Positions 1 through 8,971 of a DNA stretch of 41,986 bases are shown one piece after another. This DNA is from Psychrobacter piechaudii (GTDB lineage Bacteria > Pseudomonadota > Gammaproteobacteria > Pseudomonadales > Moraxellaceae), in NCBI RefSeq assembly GCF_900162825.1, contig NZ_FUGE01000080.1, forward strand, positions 1-41,986, given 5' to 3'. The notes under the pieces were generated by a model that saw only the letters and a list, made by a program, of their open reading frames with translations, was not told the DNA's origin and made no database searches. A program made the position numbers and the translations under genes. Each line of letters begins with the position of its first letter. Position 1 is the stretch's first letter.

Positions 1-129
1 CTCTGGTACACTTATCTTGCATGCTCTTAATCGCTTTGTCCCATTTTCGATCAGCTGACGTTCAAATTGTGGTTTGAATGCTTGGTAAAAGTCGTCAATA
101 TGGCAGTATAATTCGGTTAGGTTGTCCAT
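1..129 (-). CDS. IS982 family transposase, N-terminal fragment
   Basis: Forty-three codons from an ATG at 129 to the window edge read MDNLTELYCHIDDF at the start and continue through a KRLRAC-type motif. This is the typical N-terminus of IS982-family DDE transposases, in which a Leu/Asp-rich helix precedes a basic RAC stretch. The catalytic DDE core lies beyond the window, so intactness cannot be judged. A promoter inside the 100-bp leader would drive it leftwards. Family assignment rests on the N-terminal motif only. Confidence 0.8.
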   Translation of the reverse strand, partial: MDNLTELYCHIDDFYQAFKPQFERQLIENGTKRLRACKISVPE

Positions 130-231
130 GTAAGAAGTCCTTTTTGTTGAGTTTTTGTTGGTACCTTAACTTTAACAATTTTGGACTTCTTTTTTTTGCT
201 TTTTTTTGACCTGCTTATCCCGAACTCAGGT
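1..231 (-). mobile_element. 5' end of an IS982-family insertion sequence (cut by window edge)
   Basis: The element holds the first 43 codons of a transposase reading leftwards, a T-rich leader of about 100 bp, and a probable terminal inverted repeat ending at 231. Read inwards on the minus strand the end begins ACCTGAGTTCGGGATAAGC, the kind of sequence seen at IS982-type ends. The boundary at 231 is inferred, because the other inverted repeat and the target duplication lie outside the window. Confidence 0.7.
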
Positions 232-366
232 TATATAGCTACTATAGTGACCCACGTATTTAGTGAATTAGCGGGTTCTTTATTGACTGATTAACAACTA
301 TCAGCCATCTAGTGAGTCACCTATTAACAATCGATAGCAGTCGTATCCATCATTAGGAGAAAGGGC

Positions 367-690
367 GTGCAAACCCATACTGAAATATTAAAGCGCATCG
401 AAGCACTTAACCCTACTCACAGCGAGTTGGTTAATGAGTCTATGAATCATGCCGGTTATTTTGAAGGTAAAGAAAGTCATTTTAAGCTAACTGTGGTCAG
501 CCCTGAATTTGAGGGCAAAAGACGCGTTGCCAGACACCAGTTTATCTATGGACTAATGAATGAGTTAATGACCAGTCAAGGCGGTAGCATTCATGCTTTG
601 GCTATCCACGCTTACAGTCCAGACGAGTGGCAACAACAGAACCAGACGGTACCTGCCAGCCCTCTTTGTGCCGGTCAGAATAAAAACTAA
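367..690 (+). CDS. bolA: BolA family protein
   Basis: A 107-residue BolA-fold protein. The core shows the family hallmarks in order: ESHFKLTVVS (about residues 36-45), a basic segment with RHQFIYGLMNEL (56-67) and the C-terminal HALAIHAYSPDEW (77-89) with the conserved His. BolA proteins pair with monothiol glutaredoxins and take part in Fe-S handling and in envelope and growth-phase responses. The start is GTG at 367, six bases after an AGGAGA ribosome binding site at 355-360; no upstream ATG fits. It begins the rightward group of genes after the IS end. Paralogues of the IbaG type are usually shorter, so BolA proper is more likely. Confidence 0.85.
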   Translation: MQTHTEILKRIEALNPTHSELVNESMNHAGYFEGKESHFKLTVVSPEFEGKRRVARHQFIYGLMNELMTSQGGSIHALAIHAYSPDEWQQQNQTVPASPLCAGQNKN

Positions 691-757
691 CTTTTGAATA
701 AAGCCTAATTTTTGAAATCACTTATTTAACTTTCTAGGCAACTGGCCAGAGGAATCT

Positions 758-1117
758 ATGAAACACTTACATATGTTAATGGCGGTAATCACTGTGGTGC
801 TTTTTTTATGGCAAAGCTACTTGGTGATGGCCAAAGGCACCCGCTTTGATAAAAAAGGGAAAATTGCTAGCCATGTGGTTTATGCCCTGTTAATTATCTC
901 AGGAATATTGAACGTCATGCCGCTACTGTCAGCCAATGCCCCACTACAATGGGTGGCTGCCAAAATTATATTACTCATAGCGGCAATAAGTGCTAGTATT
1001 AAAGCCTTTAGAGCGACGGCCACACCGGCACAGAGCAAGTCTGGTATTTTTATCGCTTTCATTGCTTACGTGGCTATTTTCATCTTAGCTTTCGTAAAGC
1101 CTGGCAACTTTATGTAG
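758..1117 (+). CDS. SirB2-like integral membrane protein
   Basis: A 119-residue hydrophobic protein with about four transmembrane segments (roughly residues 2-22, 36-56, 64-84 and 95-115), beginning with the MKHLHM motif and carrying GTRFDKK after the first helix. This matches the SirB2 family (invasion gene expression up-regulator), small inner-membrane proteins of unproven biochemical role. An AGAGGA site lies just upstream of the ATG. It stands 67 bp after bolA on the same strand and may be cotranscribed. The name reflects family history in Salmonella and says nothing about virulence here. Confidence 0.75.
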   Translation: MKHLHMLMAVITVVLFLWQSYLVMAKGTRFDKKGKIASHVVYALLIISGILNVMPLLSANAPLQWVAAKIILLIAAISASIKAFRATATPAQSKSGIFIAFIAYVAIFILAFVKPGNFM

Positions 1118-1241
1118 TCCAGCAGCTATTAACAGCTACTAGTGGCACTTGGCAGTCAAAACCGCTAGTAATTCTATTATAAGTAAGGCGTCTATTCCCT
1201 GTATAATCTGAATTAAAGCAATTATAAACTTAGGAGCTCCT

Positions 1242-1658
1242 ATGCCAAAACTTAGCGTAAAATCTTTGATGACTTCTGCTGCAGTGGTTGGCAGCATCCT
1301 AGTTATCAGTGGCTGTGCCAGCACGGGTAATGTTACCCCGCAGTACATTCCGCCAAGCACTTATCAAAATTATGACTGTTCGACGCTGTCTCAAGAATAT
1401 CAGCGCATTCAATCCTATATTAATACCGAAAGTAGAAACTACTCAGGATTGACCACAACAGGTATTGGGGTTGGTGTCTCTGCTGGACGCTGGGGCATCT
1501 CTCCTAACATCAACATTGGTGTTGGCAAAAGCACCAACAATAACGCACGCGATGCCAAACTTTCACGCTTATTTGGTGAGCGCGATGCAGTGGTACAGTC
1601 AGCGCGTATGAAGCAATGTGCATTTGCCGCTAAACTAAAAGTTCATGGCGAATCTTAG
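1242..1658 (+). CDS. Small predicted lipoprotein of unknown function
   Basis: 138 residues with a type II signal peptide: a basic N-terminus (MPKLSVKS), a hydrophobic core, and a lipobox VISGC with the lipidated Cys at residue 25. The mature part has a short Cys-containing segment (YDCSTLSQEYQRI), a Gly-rich stretch around GIGVGVSAGRWG that resembles glycine-zipper or beta-rich outer-membrane-associated lipoproteins, and a C-terminal helix with a second Cys (KQCAF), so the mature protein could form a disulfide. A TAGGAG site precedes the ATG. I do not recognise a named family. Export and lipidation are well supported, the role is not. Confidence 0.75.
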   Translation: MPKLSVKSLMTSAAVVGSILVISGCASTGNVTPQYIPPSTYQNYDCSTLSQEYQRIQSYINTESRNYSGLTTTGIGVGVSAGRWGISPNINIGVGKSTNNNARDAKLSRLFGERDAVVQSARMKQCAFAAKLKVHGES

Positions 1659-1738
1659 TGAGTATAATTAGCAGCTTGATGACCCTTTCAAGTCTCGCTT
1701 AGCAACAAGGACCGGCTAAGGAATAAGGCAATAATATC

Positions 1739-3091
1739 ATGAGTCAGCCCACAACAAATACACCCCAAACTTTAAATAGCGCCACAGCTGGCAGTAAGCC
1801 GGCTCATTTTAATCGGGCTGACCATCAGCGCGTAGTGGTTACCGGTATGGGCGCAATTACCCCGCTCGGCTTAGACGTGGACAGCACTTGGCAACGCTTA
1901 ATCCAGGGCGAAAGTGGTATTAAGCCGATTACCCACTTTGATGCCTCCACCTACCGGGCACAGTTTGCAGGCACCGTAGAAGGCTTTGATGCCAGTCAAT
2001 TTATGGCCGCCAAAGAAGCCCGTCGATATGATGCCTTTATTCATTATGGCGTAGCTGCTGCCAGCATGGCGCTAAAGCAAGCCGGCTTTATTGAGCAAGT
2101 ATCAGCTGAATCGGCTCCGGTGCAAAACGTGGATTCGGACCGCTTTGGTGTCATCATTGGGGCAGGTATTGGCGGGCTACAAACTTTAGAAGACAACCGC
2201 GATGCCCTAGCCAATCAAGGAACACGCCGCGTCTCTCCTTTTTCACTGCCTGGCTCAATTATTAATATGGCCGCAGGTATGGTGGCCATTAAGCATAACT
2301 TGCGTGGTCCGAATCTAGCGACCGCAACAGCCTGTACTTCGGCTGCCCATGCCATTGGATTGGCCGCTCGCTTAATTGCCTATGGCGACTGTGATGTTAT
2401 GTTGGCTGGCGGCAGTGAAAAAGGCTCTAGCCCTCTGGGTATGGCAGGCTTTGCCGCCATGGGCGCTTTATCTACTCGCAATGACGACCCAACCCGTGCT
2501 AGCCGCCCCTTTGATAAAGATCGTGATGGCTTTGTATTGGGAGACGGTTCGGGAGTGTTGGTGCTAGAGAGTCTGGCGCATGCCAAAGCACGCGGTGCCA
2601 CTATCTTAGCAGAGCTAGCAGGCTTTGGTATGAGCGACGATGCACATCATATTACTGCGCCGCCAGCGGATGGTGATGGAGCCGCTAGAGCCATGGTTAT
2701 GGCCATTAACGATGCGGGGATTGACCCGTGTGAAATTGGTTATATCAACGCCCATGGTACCAGTACCCCAGCTGGAGATGTGGCTGAATCCAAGGCTATT
2801 GAAGGTATATTTGAAGCGTGCAAAGACCGTTTACTGGTGAGCTCAACTAAATCTATGACTGGTCATTTATTAGGCGCCGCCGGGGCTATCGAAGCTATCT
2901 TTAGTATCCATGCTTTGTTAGATCAGACGGTACCGCCTACCATCAATCTAGAAAATGTTGATGAAGAGTGCCACCTAGACTATGTGGCCAATGCAGCGCG
3001 CTGTGTGACCAACCTTAACTATACGATGTCTAATAGCTTTGGTTTTGGTGGTACCAATGGCTCTTTGATTTTCGCGCGTTGGTCGGATTAA
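1739..3091 (+). CDS. fabF: Beta-ketoacyl-ACP synthase II (FabF-type)
   Basis: Condensing enzyme of fatty acid elongation, joining malonyl-ACP to acyl-ACP in the cytosol. The thiolase-fold Cys-His-His triad is visible: Cys199 in TACTSAAHA, His339 in NAHGTST and His376 in GHLLGAAGA, and the C-terminal SNSFGFGGTNGSL loop is typical. At 450 residues it is about 35-40 longer than E. coli FabF because of a roughly 28-residue polar N-terminal extension before RVVVTGMGAITPLG; no start codon with a better binding site lies inside the extension. No acpP or fabG is adjacent, so it may be a second FabF paralogue outside the fab cluster. Confidence 0.88.
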   Translation: MSQPTTNTPQTLNSATAGSKPAHFNRADHQRVVVTGMGAITPLGLDVDSTWQRLIQGESGIKPITHFDASTYRAQFAGTVEGFDASQFMAAKEARRYDAFIHYGVAAASMALKQAGFIEQVSAESAPVQNVDSDRFGVIIGAGIGGLQTLEDNRDALANQGTRRVSPFSLPGSIINMAAGMVAIKHNLRGPNLATATACTSAAHAIGLAARLIAYGDCDVMLAGGSEKGSSPLGMAGFAAMGALSTRNDDPTRASRPFDKDRDGFVLGDGSGVLVLESLAHAKARGATILAELAGFGMSDDAHHITAPPADGDGAARAMVMAINDAGIDPCEIGYINAHGTSTPAGDVAESKAIEGIFEACKDRLLVSSTKSMTGHLLGAAGAIEAIFSIHALLDQTVPPTINLENVDEECHLDYVANAARCVTNLNYTMSNSFGFGGTNGSLIFARWSD

Positions 3092-3181
3092 TTCAGTCTA
3101 CCGCTTAAGCTTTACCACATAAGTTCTATCGCATAATCCCTCTTATTTCCCCTTATCAAACTCTGATGGAGACACATTAAT

Positions 3182-3940
3182 ATGGCACAAGTTGCGTTCT
3201 CACACCAATTCTCTCATCGCTGGAGCAATGCCCCACAAGCGGTTAAAGACGCCTTGCTACAAGAGTTTGAAGATATTATGCAGCTGCTTGACGCGGAGAC
3301 GGACTTAGAGAACTTCGAATTTACAGTACCCGATTTGCATGCTCATATCGACGCTATTAATGCTGAGGTGGCTGCGGAAAAAGAAGTAGCTCGCTTAGAA
3401 GCAGAAAGATTAGAGGCGGAGCGCTTAGAGGCAGAAAGAGCCGAGCTTGAGGCTTTGGAAGCGGAGCGCTTATTAAATGAAGAGCAGCAGGCAGAGCAAG
3501 ATGCTTTAGTGCAGTCTGAATTAGAAACAGATGAAACTCTGGTTCAAAATCCACAGGCGATGCAGGTAGCGGATACTGAACTGGTAGAAGGCAGTATAGA
3601 TGCCGGAGCGGACACTGAGAGCGCTATGGATACTGATGCGCTTGTAGAGACCGAAGACCTTGATACAGCTGAAGGCTCTAATACAGAAGTTTCTGACACC
3701 CCTGTCGAACCCTCAGAGTCGCAACCTACTGCTGAGGTTAATGAGACTGAAGCAGAGATCTCTGCTCCAGCATCATTTGCCTTCGACACGACCGCTCCAA
3801 AAGCTGAGCTTGATGCTGACTTTATTAAAGAGTTAGAGAGTCGAATCGATGATTATCTCAGCGAGCAGTTGGCCAATATGTCAGAAGACTTAAAGTCTTG
3901 GTTGCGTGAACAAGTGGCCAACCGTTTTGATGACAAGTAG
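3182..3940 (+). CDS. Glu-rich coiled-coil protein of unknown function
   Basis: 252 residues, strongly acidic. Three parts can be seen. The N-terminal 60 residues look globular (HQFSHRWSNAPQAVKDAL). Residues about 62-105 form a repetitive coiled coil built from LEAER and related units. Residues about 105-205 are a disordered Glu/Asp/Thr/Ser linker. A compact C-terminal domain follows (ELESRIDDYLSEQLANMSEDLKSWLREQVANRFDDK). There is no signal peptide or membrane segment. It follows fabF by 90 bp on the same strand and ends 36 bp before the convergent uvrC. I do not recognise a family; the C-terminal amphipathic helices suggest protein-protein contact. Confidence 0.8.
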   Translation: MAQVAFSHQFSHRWSNAPQAVKDALLQEFEDIMQLLDAETDLENFEFTVPDLHAHIDAINAEVAAEKEVARLEAERLEAERLEAERAELEALEAERLLNEEQQAEQDALVQSELETDETLVQNPQAMQVADTELVEGSIDAGADTESAMDTDALVETEDLDTAEGSNTEVSDTPVEPSESQPTAEVNETEAEISAPASFAFDTTAPKAELDADFIKELESRIDDYLSEQLANMSEDLKSWLREQVANRFDDK

Positions 3941-3976
3941 CTATTTTTAATAGGCAAAGCAGCAAACCGTTAAAAA

Positions 3977-5821
3977 TTACTCATGCAACACTTTATAAAT
4001 GGTATTGGCCATCACTTTACCAATGCCATTTACCCCCTCCAGCTCTTGCTGAGAGGCACCTAACAACTGCTGTAAGCCACCAAAGTGGTTTAATAAATCA
4101 CGACGACGCTTCTCTCCGAGTCCCGGAATCGCTTCTAGCACTGAAGAAGAGCGACGTTTATCGCGCTTTTTACGGTGCGCGGTAATAGCAAAACGGTGTG
4201 CCTCGTCGCGGATATTCATAATTAGATGCAGCGCTTTTGAGTCCATAGGCAAGTCTAACGGCTCATGATCAATAAAGTGCAACACTTCAAGACCCGCCTT
4301 ACGTCCCTCCCCTTTCGCTACCCCAATCAGCAAGGTGTCGTTTAGGATGCCCAACTCAGTTAGCACATTTTTGGCCATATTAAGCTGACCTTTACCGCCA
4401 TCAATCAATAGAATGTCGGGCAAGGGATGTTTCTTGTAGCGACGGGTCAAAGCCTGAGCCATGGCTGCATAATCATCACCGTCTTGTACCCCATGAATGG
4501 CATACTGACGATAGTCCCGTTTACGCGCTCCACCCTGATCAAATACCACACAGCTGGCGATGGTTGCCTCACCCATGGTATGCGAAATATCAAAACACTC
4601 AATTCTATCAATGTTAGCTTCAGTGACCGGCTGTAGCACTTCTTTTAGCGCGCCAAAGCGGGCATGCAACTCTAGGTAGTCACCAAGTTTGGTTTTCAAG
4701 GCATTATGGGCATTCAATTTCGCCAAATCTAACCACTCGGCTCGGTGTTCACGCACATTGGTCTTAATGACCGTTCTACTCTCAAAATGAGTGCTTAGTG
4801 CCTCCTGCAAAGCCTGCTGATCCGGCAACTCGTGACTGATGATAATCTCTGGCGGTAAGTCGTCGGTGACCTGGAAATAAAAGGAGGTAATGAACGCCGA
4901 TAAGTTACTGTTAATAGGTTCACTACTGTCGACGTCAGGGAAATAATTTTTACCGCCCAATACGCGCCCGCCACGCACGGTGAGCACATTAACACAGGTC
5001 ATCCCTGCCTGACTGGCAATAGATATAACATCTGCCTCACCCTTCACGGTATAGACCGCTTGACGAGATTGTACCTCACGTAGCATAGACAGTTGATCAC
5101 GGTAGAAAGCCGCTTTTTCAAACTCCAGCTCTTCAGCGGCGTCTTCCATTTTATCGATTAAAGCAGAATGGATATCACTGGAGTCGCCTTTTAAAAAGCG
5201 GATGGTATTTTGCACATCCTCGGCATACTCTTCCGGCGATACCAAACCCACACAGGGTGCTCGGCAACGCTTAATCTGATATTCCAGACACGGACGCTTG
5301 CGCTGACGAAAAAAGGTATTGGTGCACTGGCGCATCTGAAACATCTTTTGCATTAAGGTTAAGGTTTCTTTGGCCGCATGCGCTGAAGGAAAGGGACCAA
5401 AGAATTTGCCTTTTTGATGCTTGGCCTTGCCGCGCCCATACGCCAATCTAGGGTAAGGCTGATCGGCTGAGATGAAAACATACAAATACGACTTATCATC
5501 GCGTAGTAGAACGTTATAAGGCGGACGATGCTCTTTAATTAGGTTTTGTTCTAGTAGCAGTGCTTCGGTCTCACTGCGGGTAATAATGGTCTCAATATTG
5601 TGAATACGTGAAACCAAAGCGCGAGTTTTAGGGTGATCGATGGTTTTGGCAAAATAGCTATTGACTCTATTTTTTAGCGATTTTGCTTTACCCACGTATA
5701 AGATATCGCCATTTTTACCCAGCATTTTATACACGCCTGGTAAATTAGGCATACGTTTAATCAAATGCTTGAGCCGGGCTTGTTTATCATCCGCGGCTAT
5801 CGTTGTCGACTTATTCACCAT
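3977..5821 (-). CDS. uvrC: Excinuclease ABC subunit C
   Basis: Dual-incision nuclease of nucleotide excision repair, cutting both sides of a lesion presented by UvrAB. The 614 residues show an N-terminal GIY-YIG nuclease ([27 protein letters not shown], about 27-53), a central UVR motif that contacts UvrB (about 205-240), the RNase H-like C-terminal nuclease with [20 protein letters not shown], and a tandem helix-hairpin-helix end ([19 protein letters not shown] and [16 protein letters not shown]). Full length. The start at 5821 has only a weak GTGAG site. It converges on the Glu-rich gene and shares no operon with its neighbours here. Confidence 0.97.
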   Translation of the reverse strand: MVNKSTTIAADDKQARLKHLIKRMPNLPGVYKMLGKNGDILYVGKAKSLKNRVNSYFAKTIDHPKTRALVSRIHNIETIITRSETEALLLEQNLIKEHRPPYNVLLRDDKSYLYVFISADQPYPRLAYGRGKAKHQKGKFFGPFPSAHAAKETLTLMQKMFQMRQCTNTFFRQRKRPCLEYQIKRCRAPCVGLVSPEEYAEDVQNTIRFLKGDSSDIHSALIDKMEDAAEELEFEKAAFYRDQLSMLREVQSRQAVYTVKGEADVISIASQAGMTCVNVLTVRGGRVLGGKNYFPDVDSSEPINSNLSAFITSFYFQVTDDLPPEIIISHELPDQQALQEALSTHFESRTVIKTNVREHRAEWLDLAKLNAHNALKTKLGDYLELHARFGALKEVLQPVTEANIDRIECFDISHTMGEATIASCVVFDQGGARKRDYRQYAIHGVQDGDDYAAMAQALTRRYKKHPLPDILLIDGGKGQLNMAKNVLTELGILNDTLLIGVAKGEGRKAGLEVLHFIDHEPLDLPMDSKALHLIMNIRDEAHRFAITAHRKKRDKRRSSSVLEAIPGLGEKRRRDLLNHFGGLQQLLGASQQELEGVNGIGKVMANTIYKVLHE

Positions 5822-6002
5822 AACTCACAAAACCAAAAAATATTTAAGATATCTTTATCTATGGGGCTTTGAACCCCTTATTGCAAGCCTATTACGGGCT
5901 AAGTCATACTACTAGCCTTTAGTACCATACCCTTTATAAACCCTGTCTCTACCCTTCTTAAATCTTCTCTAATTTTCTTAAAACCATCTTATCAAATGCT
6001 TA

Positions 6003-6152
6003 TTAAGACAATTTCTGAGTCATTGGCAGCACTGTATGTGGATAAGCAACGGACGCAGTATCGTCACCTTTTAAACCAAACAGCATAATGACGCCGCCAA
6101 TAATGGCCACCAACCCGAATACAATTAATGCGATCGCTATTGCTTTTTTCAT
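6003..6152 (-). CDS. Small single-span membrane protein
   Basis: A 49-residue reading frame beginning MKKAIAIALIVFGLVAIIGG: two Lys, then one long hydrophobic helix with a GxxxxGG pattern, then a short polar tail (KGDDTASVAYPH). The start at 6152 is chosen because an AGGAGA site lies at the right distance; the longer frame to 6218 would read through the inverted repeat at 6189-6213. It may belong to one of the small DUF membrane families, but the sequence is too short to decide. Could act as a small regulatory membrane peptide. Confidence 0.55.
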   Translation of the reverse strand: MKKAIAIALIVFGLVAIIGGVIMLFGLKGDDTASVAYPHTVLPMTQKLS

Positions 6153-6188
6153 AAAATTCTCCTGCTGTTTTAAACAGCAATTGTCTAA

Positions 6189-6213
6189 ATCAATAATTGT
6201 TTCAATTATTGAT
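6189..6213. repeat. 11-bp perfect inverted repeat upstream of the small membrane protein gene
   Basis: ATCAATAATTG and CAATTATTGAT are separated by TTT. The dyad lies 37 bp before the start codon of the small gene at 6003-6152 and is a candidate operator or leader hairpin. A second shorter palindrome, TGCTGTTTTAAACAGCA, overlaps 6163-6179 between it and the ribosome binding site. Confidence 0.6.
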
Positions 6214-6271
6214 ACCAAAAAAACGAGACCTATTGTACAGACTACTCACGGCTATGAATATTAGCGATAAA

Positions 6272-6438
6272 AAAAGCCGGCTCTAGGCCTAATGCCAGTC
6301 AGTTAAGCAAGAGACTTAGCGGAAATATGGTTTTTTAAAACCAGAGGCCTCCATAAATAGGGGCTCTAGAAAAACAAATTTCACGATTCCGCTATAAAAT
6401 CTCTTAACTGACAGGCATTAGGCTCTAGGCCGACTTTT
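6272..6438. repeat. Long imperfect inverted-repeat element (about 167 bp)
   Basis: Arms of about 50 bp (6272-6322 and 6389-6438) are largely complementary, including a perfect 10-bp block GCCTAATGCC / GGCATTAGGC at 6287-6296 and 6414-6423 and GTCAGTTAAG paired with CTTAACTGAC. The arms end internally in TAGCGG and CCGCTA. The 66-bp centre carries its own small hairpin (GGTTTTTTAAAACC) and an AGAGGCCTCC palindrome. The element fills the spacer between the DUF3360-like gene and the small membrane protein gene. It could be a MITE, an intergenic palindromic repeat or a very large terminator; the sequence alone does not decide. Confidence 0.65.
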
Positions 6439-6485
6439 CAATGGTTAACTCAGATCTTATTTTAGACACTGTTTCACAGCAGAGA

Positions 6486-7997
6486 TTAGTGTCTAAAGCT
6501 TGGCATCAAGGCTGGAATACCTGGTAGCATACCCACCATCGCCATCACCACGGTCAATAGCACAAACATACCGGCTGGAATGATCCAGCGACTCATTTTG
6601 CTAAGACCCGCACTACGCTCTTTAGAGCCAATCAGACCCATGTTATCTAATAGCATGGTTAATGACCAACCAAAGGCTGGGTTCACAAGCGCTGAAGCGA
6701 ATACCACGATGGCCGCTGACTGCGTGGTTTTACCTTCACGAGTCATCTCCATACCCGCTTCAAGTAGAGGAATAAATACCCCCACAATAAGCGCCACACA
6801 CATCACAGGTTCCCAAATGGCTAAGTCCATAGGATAACCCCAGATAGCCGCAACCACACACAGTAGGGCAGTTAAGATAGCACCTGCAGGGATAGGACGT
6901 TTGGCAATCGCTGCTGGAACGATATAGGTACCCCAAGATGAGGTGAAGTTTGCGCCGCCCAGTACAGAGCCCACAACCTGACGAATTGAGGCACTGGTCA
7001 TGGTATCGTCGATATCCATAATTACTTTTTCAGTACGCTTTGGATAACTGATCTTCTGGAAAACCTGATGCCCTAAGAAGTCTGGTGACCACATAGCCAC
7101 AGCCAACACTGCGAAAGGCAACACCACCATAAAGCTTTCTAAGTTGGGTAGACCTAACATCCAACCGGTGTTCTCACCCCACCAATACATAGGGCTCATG
7201 TGCGGCATACCAGGGGCGGTCTCAAAAGCAAAAGGTGCACCTAACAAGAAGGCCGTTGCCCCACCTAAGAAGCAGCTCAATGGTACCGCCAACCAGCGCT
7301 TATTGTAGTTCTCTAAAATGGCGTATAACACAATAGTACCTAAAATCACAATGAAAGCGATGTGGGGCATATTGATGTCTTTCGACCAGTTAAGCAGCTT
7401 GGTCACCTGAGAGGTGGTCCCAATAAAGCCCAGATAGAGCAGCAGACCGCCACACACCCCTTTACTGGTCAACTCTGCTAGCAAGCTCCCCCCTTTACTA
7501 ATGGCTAGAAGCATCCCGAACAGACCAATTAATAAACCAAAGGCCATAGGGTGACCACCCGCCAAGACTACGATAGGAATCAGCGGAATTAAGGGGCCAT
7601 GGGTACCCGCTAAGTTGGCGGTAGGTAGTAGGAAACCGGAGAATAAAATAACGAAGAATGAGACGATCAATAGCTCATAACGGACGTTTTCTAGAATAAA
7701 GGCATCGCCTAAGTTTAAGGCACCAGCGAAAGTCGCTGCAATAGCACCCACCATAACTACTTTACCAATGGTGGCGGCTAAAGCTGGGATGGCATCTTCA
7801 TATTCAAAACGATAGTCACGGAATGGGAGGTTAGGCTTCCAGCGCTTGGGCTGCATGATTTGTAATTCATGATTCAGGTAAGCATCACGATTGGGAAAAC
7901 TAGAGCTGGGTTTATGCAGCTGTTCATAGCTCCCTGATAAAGCAATGTCTTCCTCTAGAGTTGCCCCGCCAGAATTAGGTAATGAGTCATTACTCAT
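6486..7997 (-). CDS. DUF3360-like multi-pass membrane transporter
   Basis: 503 residues with a polar N-terminal tail of about 65 residues (ending FRDYRFEYEDAIPALAATIGK) and then about 12-13 hydrophobic segments. The arrangement, with GTHGPLIPLIPIVVLAGG in an early broken helix and FTSSWGTYIVPAAIAKRPIP in the second half, resembles the inverted-repeat SulP/NCS2 fold, and I believe it belongs to the DUF3360 family, which has no assigned substrate. There is no C-terminal STAS domain. An AGGAGAT site precedes the ATG. It is alone on its strand, with a terminator upstream (8175-8207) and the long inverted repeat downstream, so it is probably monocistronic. Confidence 0.6.
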   Translation of the reverse strand: MSNDSLPNSGGATLEEDIALSGSYEQLHKPSSSFPNRDAYLNHELQIMQPKRWKPNLPFRDYRFEYEDAIPALAATIGKVVMVGAIAATFAGALNLGDAFILENVRYELLIVSFFVILFSGFLLPTANLAGTHGPLIPLIPIVVLAGGHPMAFGLLIGLFGMLLAISKGGSLLAELTSKGVCGGLLLYLGFIGTTSQVTKLLNWSKDINMPHIAFIVILGTIVLYAILENYNKRWLAVPLSCFLGGATAFLLGAPFAFETAPGMPHMSPMYWWGENTGWMLGLPNLESFMVVLPFAVLAVAMWSPDFLGHQVFQKISYPKRTEKVIMDIDDTMTSASIRQVVGSVLGGANFTSSWGTYIVPAAIAKRPIPAGAILTALLCVVAAIWGYPMDLAIWEPVMCVALIVGVFIPLLEAGMEMTREGKTTQSAAIVVFASALVNPAFGWSLTMLLDNMGLIGSKERSAGLSKMSRWIIPAGMFVLLTVVMAMVGMLPGIPALMPSFRH

Positions 7998-8174
7998 AGT
8001 ATCTCCTTATACAATAAATACTTCCTTGGTGACAGGATTGTTTAGTAAAACCACACGGTTTATAGGGGTTGTATCGAATATGACTGAGTATTGTAGTCTA
8101 ACTGGATAAAGAATACGAGCACATTTTACGGCTAACCCTCTGATTTATCTGGACATAATTTATTATAGAAATCT

Positions 8175-8207
8175 AAAAACCCCCAATCTCTTCAGATTGA
8201 GGGTTTT
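8175..8207 (-). terminator. Rho-independent terminator of the rpsP-rplS operon
   Basis: The stem of ACCCCCAATCT paired with AGATTGAGGGT has one mismatch and a four- to five-base loop and is flanked by A5 and T5. It lies 76 bp beyond the rplS stop on the minus strand and separates the operon from the DUF3360-like gene. Confidence 0.88.
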
Positions 8208-8282
8208 TCCTGATAATGGTTAGATTACCAGCTCTTTTTGGTATACAACTAATTAATGCTTTAACCTAGTATTAGGATCAGC

Positions 8283-8708
8283 TTAGATGCCTGGTGCAGT
8301 TTCAACTGCTTCTGGAACGCCAGCGTCAGTTTTGCTCTGAACACCTTCACGGCGTAAAGATAACTTTTCGCGAATACGTGCAGATTTACCAGAACGCTCA
8401 CGTAAGTAGTATAGTTTCGCACGACGTACAGCACCACGACGTTTCACTTCGATGCTATGAATAATTGGTGAGTGTAACTGGAAAGCACGCTCAACACCGA
8501 TACCGCTTGAGATTTTACGAACGGTAAAGGCAGAGTTAAGACCACGGTTACGCTTAGCGATTACCACGCCTTCAAAAGCCTGTAAACGCTCACGCTCACC
8601 TTCACGTACTTTTACTTGAACTACTACAGTATCACCAGCAGAGAAGTTAGGACGCTCAAGTAGTTGTGAATTTTCAACTGCTTGTACTAATGGATGTACA
8701 TTACTCAT
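8283..8708 (-). CDS. rplS: 50S ribosomal protein L19
   Basis: L19 sits at the 30S-50S interface. The 141-residue protein shows the family signature from [34 protein letters not shown] through [21 protein letters not shown] to [25 protein letters not shown]. The start at 8708 ([12 protein letters not shown]) is preceded by TGAGGAGC; the longer frame to 8786 is not expected for the family. The tail [21 protein letters not shown] is about 20 residues longer than in E. coli. It is the last gene of the rpsP-rimM-trmD-rplS operon but is 263 bp from trmD. Confidence 0.96.
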   Translation of the reverse strand: MSNVHPLVQAVENSQLLERPNFSAGDTVVVQVKVREGERERLQAFEGVVIAKRNRGLNSAFTVRKISSGIGVERAFQLHSPIIHSIEVKRRGAVRRAKLYYLRERSGKSARIREKLSLRREGVQSKTDAGVPEAVETAPGI

Positions 8709-8971
8709 GAGATTGCTCCTCACATGGGACGGCATAGGCTGAAAGTCGCATACCACCCGTTTATAATAATAACCCCTTGCACTCAATAACGAGCTTAAAG
8801 GAGAAACAGGAATAAGAAATCGGTTTTGACTGCTATCGATATTGAACCAATAGCACTAATGCTCTTAAGGTGACTTAGGGTCACTGCAATAAAGACCATC
8901 AGTTTGAATCTGAATATAAATAAAATAATAAAGTTAACCGCAAATAAAGCGCTGTCAGGTCTATCCCCTGT
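8709..8971 (-). promoter_or_regulatory. Extended trmD-rplS spacer, possible internal promoter or leader
   Basis: This 263-bp gap inside the operon has no gene. On the minus strand TTATTG, 18 bases and TATAAA stand shortly upstream of the rplS start region (about 8762-8791) and could be a promoter giving extra L19. A weak GTGAC/GTCAC hairpin lies at 8870-8884. Both are suggestive only. Confidence 0.3.

Noticed and set aside
5861-5880. A tRNA T-arm-like hairpin (GGGG TTCAAAG CCCC on the minus strand) upstream of uvrC
   Set aside because: No acceptor stem, anticodon arm or CCA end could be matched around it; it is taken as a chance hairpin.
8709-8786. A longer rplS reading frame starting at 8786
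   Set aside because: L19 normally starts near MSN; the strong TGAGGAG site belongs to the 8708 start.
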